Origin: Deltaproteobacteria bacterium
GTDB taxonomy: Bacteria; Desulfobacterota; DSM-4660; Desulfatiglandales; Desulfatiglandaceae
NCBI GenBank assembly: GCA_019307645.1
Contig: JAFDJF010000017.1
Coordinates: 1-11,548 of the forward strand
Direction: 5' to 3'
Length of the DNA stretch: 11,548 nucleotides
Shown here: positions 6,915 through 11,548 of the stretch, piece after piece
Numbering within the stretch: position 1 is the stretch's first letter
How the letters are laid out: each line of letters starts with the position of its first letter
Position numbers and translations under genes: made by a program
The notes under the pieces: generated by a model
Database searches by the model: none
Seen by the model: the letters and a program-made list of their open reading frames with translations, nothing else
What the model was told of the DNA's origin: nothing

Positions 6915-7058
6915 GAGCCTGTTTCAAACCGTTTCAGTTTGGCAAAGGTCAAGGCGGGCGAAAATTTTAACCGCAGGAATACATATCAAGTATTTTGAGG
7001 ATTAAAATTTGAGCCCAACGCAGAGATTGGTCAAACTGGGACGTTTTGAGACAGGCTC
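6915..7058. repeat. 144-base full-length imperfect palindrome between tolQ and tolR
   Basis: The two ends are inverted copies: the first 30 bases of the left arm (from GAGCCTGTTTCAAA at 6915) match the reverse complement of the right end (GAGCCTGTCTCAAA) at 24 of 30 positions. The symmetry resumes further in around AAATTTTAA (about 6963-6971 and the partner near 7003-7011) and reaches the centre, AATAC-ATATCAA-GTATT (about 6979-6995). The whole element could fold as one long hairpin in DNA or mRNA. No open frame or transposase is present. Its right end overlaps the first base of the tolQ stop codon (7058-7060), and its left end abuts the tolR ribosome binding site. No convincing target-site duplication is visible. 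It looks like a MITE or other non-autonomous palindromic element. Confidence 0.75.
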
Positions 7059-7852
7059 TACTGCTTTTTTGTGATCGTATCTTCTTTGAAAAGCTGTCTT
7101 TCAATCATGGTTAAAAAGTCAGATTTAAAAATATCCATTTCCGCCCTCAGAGCCGAAATCCTCTGATTAAAGAAATTAAATGCAATCACTGCCGGGATGG
7201 CCGCTGCCAGTCCGGCTGCTGTGGCGATTAATGCCTCTGAGATACCCGGCGCAACAACCGCCAGATTTGCAGCGCCCTTGAGCCCAATCCCTCGAAACGC
7301 GTCCATGATTCCCCACACCGTGCCAAAGAGTCCGATAAAAGGGGCCGTGTTGCCGGTGGTGGCCAAAAAACCCAGTGCCTTTTCCATTCTGTTAACCTGG
7401 TCAATCTCGGCCCTTTTTAGGGATCGATCCAGATTGTCCATTATGGTCTGCTGGGATCTGTGCAGGTTCTCTGCCCCTGCGCCACACTGATCCTCTTCCG
7501 ATTTCACAGAAGCCTGAATTTTTTGAATCCGGCTGAGTTCAGAATATCCTGCCCTGAAAAGACGGGCGACCGGACTGAACGCCAGATCTTTGCATGCCGT
7601 GTGGACCCTTTTCAGACCCCGGCCTTCCCAGAAGATCTCCAGAAGGCTTTCTGTTTCCCGTTTAGCATTGCGAAACAACCTAAGTTTTACAAATATGATG
7701 GCCCAGGAGACGGTCGAAAAGAACATGAGTACCGCCAGGACAAACTTAACCATAGGACCGGCATGGATGATCATCTGGACAATGTCGCTGCCAAAGGCAT
7801 CTCCTGCGGAAGCGCCGACCGGAATTTGAACAATGAATGGAATGCCTGTCAT
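7058..7852 (-). CDS. tolQ: TolQ, MotA/TolQ/ExbB proton channel family protein
   Basis: Inner-membrane stator that forms the proton pathway with TolR and drives TolA. The 264-residue protein has three membrane helices, at about 33-56, 159-184 and 203-227, with a large cytosolic loop between the first two. The second and third helices carry the family pattern: FLATTGNTAPFIGLFGTVWG (with T166 in the conserved polar region), then APGISEALIATAAGLAAAIPAV. I chose ATG at 7852 because GAGG lies at 7858-7861, five bases upstream, and the protein then starts MTGIPF. A TTG at 7900 would add 16 residues but has no such support and lies close to the predicted transcription start. This is the first gene of the tol operon here; no ybgC-type thioesterase precedes it. 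Confidence 0.94.
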   Translation of the reverse strand: MTGIPFIVQIPVGASAGDAFGSDIVQMIIHAGPMVKFVLAVLMFFSTVSWAIIFVKLRLFRNAKRETESLLEIFWEGRGLKRVHTACKDLAFSPVARLFRAGYSELSRIQKIQASVKSEEDQCGAGAENLHRSQQTIMDNLDRSLKRAEIDQVNRMEKALGFLATTGNTAPFIGLFGTVWGIMDAFRGIGLKGAANLAVVAPGISEALIATAAGLAAAIPAVIAFNFFNQRISALRAEMDIFKSDFLTMIERQLFKEDTITKKQ

Positions 7853-7924
7853 TTCAACCTCAAAAAAATGTGTAATCGTCAAATAATACCCTATAGACAA
7901 CGAATAGCCGTGAAAGTTCCCATG

Positions 7925-7953
7925 ATTTTATAATTACAGGGCGCAGCTTTCAA
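7925..7953 (-). promoter_or_regulatory. predicted sigma70-type promoter of the tol operon
   Basis: On the minus strand TTGAAA (7953-7948) is followed after exactly 17 bases by TAAAAT (7930-7925). This gives a start of transcription near 7918 and a leader of about 65 bases to the tolQ ATG at 7852. Position, spacing and AT-rich -10 context make it the best candidate in the gap. It has not been tested. Confidence 0.45.
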
Positions 7954-8012
7954 GAAGAAGTTGCGTTGAATGCTGCCTCTCCGAAGGAGTCGCTTCGCTG
8001 TATTATAGGTTC

Positions 8013-8037
8013 TTCTCCCAATTAGCAGTTGGGAGAA
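8013..8037. repeat. short perfect hairpin upstream of tolQ
   Basis: TTCTCCCAA (8013-8021), a 7-base loop, then TTGGGAGAA (8029-8037). The stem is perfect over nine bases. On neither strand is it followed by a run of T, so it is not a standard intrinsic terminator. It may be part of the repeat cluster that follows or a protein-binding dyad. Confidence 0.5.
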
Positions 8038-8044
8038 AGGGGCC

Positions 8045-8163
8045 AAGGGGTCTAGGATTCAAGTGTTTGTTTTCCAGGGATTTGATCATCGTTTGGGTTT
8101 CCAGTGCGAAGCTCTCTCGATAACCCGATCAGTACACTTGACCCCTCGAATCCTTGACCCCTT
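8045..8163. repeat. inverted pair of AAGGGGTC-type units
   Basis: The left arm at 8045-8060 (AAGGGGTCTAGGATTC) matches the reverse complement of the right arm (near 8148-8163, AAGGGGTCAAGGATTC) at 15 of 16 bases. A further AAGTG block matches after an 8-base difference, so the right arm begins near 8135. About 70 bases lie between the arms. It is the same style of element as that at 501-650 but with a different unit. Confidence 0.55.
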
Positions 8164-8196
8164 AATTTAGATCAATTCTTTTGGAGATGATCCCTT

Positions 8197-8263
8197 TTAT
8201 ATAACTGACAAAAACGCCTTCCTTCGTAATTCGGAATTCATGTAATCGATATTCGTTATTCGG
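8197..8263. repeat. dispersed repeat, copy 2
   Basis: This is the second copy of the 167-257 element, 36 of 41 bases identical in the first block and 16 of 17 in the second, here without the hairpin insert. It lies just beyond the 3' end of mobB. No coding potential is visible. Confidence 0.6.
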
Positions 8264-8283
8264 TTTAAACCTGGCACACAAAA

Positions 8284-8820
8284 TTAATACCTGGTGAAAC
8301 TCATGGGCCCTGGAGTAAGCCCCAAATGGGTTATCAGAAAATCGGCCAATCCCTTTATATCATTCAAAGAGAAACGCGGGACGCCAAGGTCAATGTGGGT
8401 GTCGGTGACCAGGGCAATCAGGTGCTCATCATTCATGCAAAGCGGGTTTTCCCCGCGGCCGTCAGGCCTGAAGATTTCCACTTTGGCCCGGCCCATTTGT
8501 TTATAACCTTCTGTTAAAATAATATCCACACCGGACAGGAGCGAGGATAATTTATCCGGATGGTGATCGTGGTCCACATCCATGACCATCCCGATCTGAA
8601 CAGGAGACGAGATCATACTTACCGCAGCCCCTGCCTGTTTAAGCCGCCAGCTGTCTTTCCCGGGTTTGTCCATTTCAAAACCATGGACGTCATGCTTGAT
8701 GGTTCCTACTTTGAAGCCCAGCCGGGTGAGTTCGGGTATCAGCTTTTCAAGCAGCGTGGTTTTTCCCGACCCGGATGAGCCCACAAAAGAGATAATGGGA
8801 GGTTCGATCTGATTGTTCAC
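8284..8820 (-). CDS. mobB: MobB, molybdopterin-guanine dinucleotide biosynthesis accessory protein
   Basis: Cytosolic GTP-binding protein that assists MobA in forming the guanine-dinucleotide form of the molybdenum cofactor. The 178-residue protein has a Walker A loop GSSGSGKT (14-21), the family motif TIKHD (40-44), DSWR (56-59) and TEGYK (103-107), the usual MobB landmarks in their usual order. The C-terminal part (about 140-178) is slightly longer than in minimal MobB proteins. The start is GTG at 8820, supported by GGAGG at 8830-8834, nine bases upstream, inside the 16-base gap after the regulator gene. No mobA lies in the window; it may lie elsewhere. Confidence 0.93.
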   Translation of the reverse strand: MNNQIEPPIISFVGSSGSGKTTLLEKLIPELTRLGFKVGTIKHDVHGFEMDKPGKDSWRLKQAGAAVSMISSPVQIGMVMDVDHDHHPDKLSSLLSGVDIILTEGYKQMGRAKVEIFRPDGRGENPLCMNDEHLIALVTDTHIDLGVPRFSLNDIKGLADFLITHLGLTPGPMSFTRY

Positions 8821-8836
8821 TATTGCTTTCCTCCGC

Positions 8837-9181
8837 TCATTTCAAATTCTCCCCATTGAAGATGCTGCTGAAGATTTTATTGTCTTCTTTTAGACAGGTT
8901 TCTTTCAAACGCCGATATTTTTCCAGGAGTCTTTTGCCGTTTTCTGTCAGTCGGCTCCCCGTTTTCCTGTTGGTGTCAACAAGCCGTGTATTCATATGTT
9001 TTTCTGTGGCTTTGATCTTGGCCCAGACCGCCTTGTATGACATTTTCATGATTTTTGAGGTCTGGTTTATCGACCCTGTTTTTTCGATGTTTTCAAGGAT
9101 TTCTTTTCTCCCTTCTCCAATGATGATGCTGTCATGTTCATCAACGACCCACTGCCTGGATTTCAGTTTAAGCATTACCAT
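8837..9181 (-). CDS. ModE-type winged-helix regulator, DNA-binding domain only
   Basis: DNA-binding protein of 114 residues matching the N-terminal winged-helix (LysR-like) domain of ModE. It has a helix-turn-helix at about 36-60 (GSINQTSKIMKMSYKAVWAKI), then a wing region with TGSRLTENGKRLLEKYRRL (about 74-92). It stops there: the molybdate-binding MOP/TOBE domains of full ModE are absent, so it is unlikely to sense molybdate by itself in the E. coli manner. The ATG at 9181 overlaps the end of the MoeA-PBP gene by 14 bases and has GAGG at 9191-9194, nine bases upstream; a second in-frame ATG at 9175 is less well placed. Placement between moeA and mobB points to a role in molybdenum or tungsten cofactor control. 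Its targets are unknown. Confidence 0.85.
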   Translation of the reverse strand: MVMLKLKSRQWVVDEHDSIIIGEGRKEILENIEKTGSINQTSKIMKMSYKAVWAKIKATEKHMNTRLVDTNRKTGSRLTENGKRLLEKYRRLKETCLKEDNKIFSSIFNGENLK

Positions 9182-11123
9182 CTGAGTGTTCCTCTATTTC
9201 TTTCCACAGTTGACCGCTTTTGGATGGATCATAGCCACCCAGCGACCGGACCCTTTCCCGGAAATGCCTGGACCGGATCGTCTCCAGCACGGCCTGTATA
9301 TTGGGTTGCGCCAAAACCCTGCTCGGAATAATAAGGTCGTATTGTTCTTTTTCAAGGGGAATAAAATCCAGATCCAGGGCCCTGGCAGCCGCAAAAATAC
9401 CCAGGCCGCAGTCAGCCGCACCGCTCAGGACATCAACGGCCACCGACATGTGGGAGAATTCGTCGTGGTCATATCCCTTGATGGATTCGGGGCTGATCCC
9501 CAGTTGATCCAGTTTGTAATCAAAGAGAACCCGGGTTCCGGAGCCTGCCTGCCGGTTAACAAAGGAAACATTGCCTCCGGCCAGGTCTTCAATCCCGCGG
9601 ATGGCCTTAGGATTACCTTTGGCCACGATCAACCCCTGGTCTCTCAACACCAGATGAAACACGCAGGCCCGCACCCCTTTCAGGTATCTCTTTACGTATG
9701 AAAGATTATACTGGCCGGTTTTTGTGTCCAAAAGATGTGAGCCGGAGATGTGACAGGATTCCTTTCTGAGGGCGATCAGTCCCCCAAGGCTGCCCACATT
9801 TCCGGATGAAATGCGTATATTGCGTCCCTTTCTTCTGATTTCATCCGCCAGGATATCGATTGTTATGTCATGGCTGCCGATAATGACGACGGTGTTATCC
9901 AGTTCACGTTCGTTGACAAGGAGTTCCGCACTAACTTCTTCGTTTTGGGAGATTCCCTCTGACAGGGCCGGAATCCGGATAATGCCTTCCGCTTTCGTGA
10001 GAGTGGTGATGGAGCCGGCGGCCCTTTCAAGCGGTGTGGCAACATGTTTTGACCCCACCTTGCCGATGCTGACCCGCAGGAACTCCTCTGTTCCCAGCCT
10101 GGATGGGATATCCCGGGTGGGCCATACCTTGACGGTTTTGTTTTCCGGCGGCGGGTAGCCCTGAAGGATGTGGAGGAGTGGTTTCATAAACTGCTCAAAG
10201 GACAGCACTGCGGAGACCGCATAGCCCGGGTTGCCCACAACCGGCTTATCATTCACGATACCCAGGATCGTGGGCTTGCCCGGCATCATGGCAACCCCGT
10301 GAACCAGCACCTCCCCCATTTCCCTGATCACGTGGACCGTATAGTCCTTGCTTCCTGACGAGGAACCCGCATTAATGATGACCGCATGGGCCTCTGATTC
10401 AACGGCCTGTTTCAGGGTTTCCCGAATCCTTTCTCCCACATCGGGCACAATCTCATGGATGACAGGCACACCGCCTGCCTCTCGAACCAGTCCTGCAAGC
10501 ACTTGAGAATTGTACTCTATTATCTGATGGTTTTTCAGCGGTTCGGTCTCGCCGAGATCTTCATGGCGGACAAGTTCCGAACCCGTGGGAATAATAACCA
10601 CCTGAGGTCTTTTCCAGACCTTGACCGAGAATACACCGGCGCTGATGAGGGCACCAATGTCATAGGGCCGAATCCGGTGATTCTGAGGGAAAAGCAACTG
10701 TGTGGCCACAATATCTTCACCCACCTTGCGGACATTCTGCCAGGGGTGGACCGGAGATCGGATTTCCAGATGGTTTTCGTCCACCTGATGGAGCTTCTCC
10801 ACCATGATCACCGAATCAAATTGATCGGGGAGGGGCTGACCCGTGTTAATCCAGGCGAAATCCTGTCCGTTCGTCAAGATTCGAGGCTGTCTTTCGGTGG
10901 TTCCGTATGTCTGCGCAGCCCTGACCGCAATACCGTCCATGGCCGCAGAATGATAGGAGGGCGCTGAGCGTTTTGCAAAAACCGGTTCAGCCGTGATGCG
11001 GCCCAAAGCGTCCGCCACCTTGACGGCATCAACACCCGTACGTTTATCGAGGCCGATACGGGAGAGGAACAATTCTCGGGCCTCTTCAAGGGATTTCATT
11101 TCCAGGTAGACCTGCCTTTTCAC
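9168..11123 (-). CDS. moeA: MoeA fused to PBP-like (LysR substrate-binding type) domain
   Basis: The 651-residue fusion has a MoeA molybdenum-insertase part (about 8-405) and a PBP-like domain (about 410-635). MoeA proteins release AMP from adenylated molybdopterin and insert molybdate, or in some lineages tungstate. Visible motifs are HSAAMDG (D63, equivalent to E. coli D59), NAGSSSGSKDY (251-261, with D260 the probable second active-site acid), MPGKPT (280-285) and GNPGYAVSA (297-305; GLPGNPVSA is more usual). The second domain starts TVVIIGSHDITIDILADEI and contains FVNRQAGSGTR (521-531), DCGLGIFAAA (571-580) and a C-terminal helical region. This fusion is known from archaea and anaerobic bacteria; what the second domain binds is not established. 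The GTG start at 11123 overlaps the upstream moeA stop as GTGA, with GGAGG at 11130-11134. Confidence 0.92.
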   Translation of the reverse strand: MKRQVYLEMKSLEEARELFLSRIGLDKRTGVDAVKVADALGRITAEPVFAKRSAPSYHSAAMDGIAVRAAQTYGTTERQPRILTNGQDFAWINTGQPLPDQFDSVIMVEKLHQVDENHLEIRSPVHPWQNVRKVGEDIVATQLLFPQNHRIRPYDIGALISAGVFSVKVWKRPQVVIIPTGSELVRHEDLGETEPLKNHQIIEYNSQVLAGLVREAGGVPVIHEIVPDVGERIRETLKQAVESEAHAVIINAGSSSGSKDYTVHVIREMGEVLVHGVAMMPGKPTILGIVNDKPVVGNPGYAVSAVLSFEQFMKPLLHILQGYPPPENKTVKVWPTRDIPSRLGTEEFLRVSIGKVGSKHVATPLERAAGSITTLTKAEGIIRIPALSEGISQNEEVSAELLVNERELDNTVVIIGSHDITIDILADEIRRKGRNIRISSGNVGSLGGLIALRKESCHISGSHLLDTKTGQYNLSYVKRYLKGVRACVFHLVLRDQGLIVAKGNPKAIRGIEDLAGGNVSFVNRQAGSGTRVLFDYKLDQLGISPESIKGYDHDEFSHMSVAVDVLSGAADCGLGIFAAARALDLDFIPLEKEQYDLIIPSRVLAQPNIQAVLETIRSRHFRERVRSLGGYDPSKSGQLWKEIEEHSDGNA

Positions 11124-11548
11124 CTGATCCCTCCGGTAACCGTTACATTTACCACTTGCCCTTCATAGAGGCCCTCTGTGTTCATGTCTATACGGAGGAG
11201 GCCATCGGCCTCCACGAGCGTTGAAATCAGCCCGGATTTTCCAAAGATCGGCTCTGCCGTCAGGGTTTCTCCCTCCTGAAGCAGCTTCACCCGGATATAA
11301 TCCTCCCTGCCACTGGCAGATTCAATGTTCCGGGAAAGAACAGACGCAACCGTCGGTTGAAATCCTTTGAAAGAATCGGTTCGGCCTGAAAGCCTGGAAA
11401 TCAGCGGTGACATAAAGACATCTGCCACAACCAGGGCCGAAGCCACGTGACCGGGCAGGCCGATGACAGGTTTTGAGCCGGATTTTCCAATTATCGTGGG
11501 TTTGCCCGGACTGATGGAAATCCCATGAACAAGCAACTCAAAATCCTG
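11120..11548 (-). CDS. moeA: MoeA molybdopterin molybdenumtransferase, 3' part (cut by window edge)
   Basis: The C-terminal 142 residues of a second MoeA protein; the frame stays open to the window edge, so the start lies outside. It contains ISPGKPT and GLPGHVASALV (the family's nucleotide-domain loops, with H where N is commoner), then the C-terminal beta-barrel domain with EDYIRVKL and KSGLISTLVEADGLLRI, all typical of MoeA domain IV. The stop codon overlaps the GTG start of the MoeA-PBP gene by four bases (GTGA), a strong sign of translational coupling. A TTG at 11536 is in frame but is internal and not a plausible start. Confidence 0.9.
   Translation of the reverse strand, partial: QDFELLVHGISISPGKPTIIGKSGSKPVIGLPGHVASALVVADVFMSPLISRLSGRTDSFKGFQPTVASVLSRNIESASGREDYIRVKLLQEGETLTAEPIFGKSGLISTLVEADGLLRIDMNTEGLYEGQVVNVTVTGGIR

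Larger units (their letters stand above)
7853..8283. other. intergenic region upstream of tolQ, downstream of mobB
   Basis: A 431-base stretch without a credible gene. From the tolQ side it holds a predicted promoter (7925-7953), a perfect 9-base stem with a 7-base loop (8013-8037), an inverted pair of AAGGGGTC-type units (8045-8163) and a dispersed repeat (8197-8263). It must contain both the end of mobB transcription and the start of tol transcription, although no clear terminator with a T-run is visible. Confidence 0.7.

Noticed and set aside
7853..7900. TTG start at 7900 giving a 16-residue longer TolQ
   Set aside because: The ATG at 7852 has a GAGG site five bases upstream and gives a normal TolQ N-terminus, and 7900 lies only about 18 bases from the predicted transcription start.
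7460..7933. Plus-strand open frame of 157 codons across tolQ and its promoter
   Set aside because: It is antisense to conserved TolQ sequence and runs into the promoter region; the residues look random.
9186..9701. Plus-strand open frame of 171 codons inside the MoeA-PBP gene
   Set aside because: It is a shadow of the PBP-like domain coding strand, with no motif of its own.

Overview
The window looks like chromosomal DNA from a Gram-negative deltaproteobacterium, most likely a sulfate reducer or close relative (Desulfobacterota). This is inferred, not proven. The pointers are a complete Tol-Pal envelope system, a molybdenum-cofactor cluster with two adjacent moeA-type genes (one fused to a periplasmic-binding-protein-like domain), and gaps filled with short inverted repeats. 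Apart from a stub at the left edge, every gene I can support is on the minus strand.

Layout from left to right. Positions 2-61 may hold the last 19 codons of a plus-strand gene entering from outside. Positions 62-775 have no gene and carry repeats and palindromes. Then, read right to left on the minus strand, comes tolQ (7852-7058), tolR (6899-6489), a tolA/tonB-like gene (6483-5659), tolB (5630-4293), pal (4107-3532), cpoB/ybgF (3407-2574) and a CLC chloride channel/transporter with two CBS domains (2536-776). The order tolQ-R-A-B-pal-cpoB is the classical one. TolQ and TolR form the proton-driven motor in the inner membrane. TolA carries force across the periplasm to TolB and the lipoprotein Pal, and CpoB links the machine to peptidoglycan synthesis during division. 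The clc gene lies 37 bases behind cpoB and is probably co-transcribed.

A 431-base gap (7853-8283) precedes tolQ. It holds a plausible sigma70-like promoter and several repeats. To its right is the molybdenum-cofactor cluster, again on the minus strand: the 3' part of a moeA (11548-11120, cut by the window edge), a 651-residue MoeA-PBP fusion (11123-9168), a one-domain ModE-type winged-helix regulator (9181-8837) and mobB (8820-8284). These genes overlap or nearly touch, and those whose starts are in the window have clear ribosome binding sites, so they look like one translationally coupled operon. MoeA proteins insert the metal into molybdopterin, MobB is a GTP-binding accessory for the guanine-dinucleotide form, and the regulator presumably adjusts something to metal or cofactor supply.

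The most unusual features are a 144-base full-length imperfect palindrome sitting between tolQ and tolR, the split-sensor arrangement in the molybdenum operon, and a CLC protein with non-standard residues at two key ion-pathway positions. I found no rRNA, tRNA, CRISPR array, transposase or phage gene.
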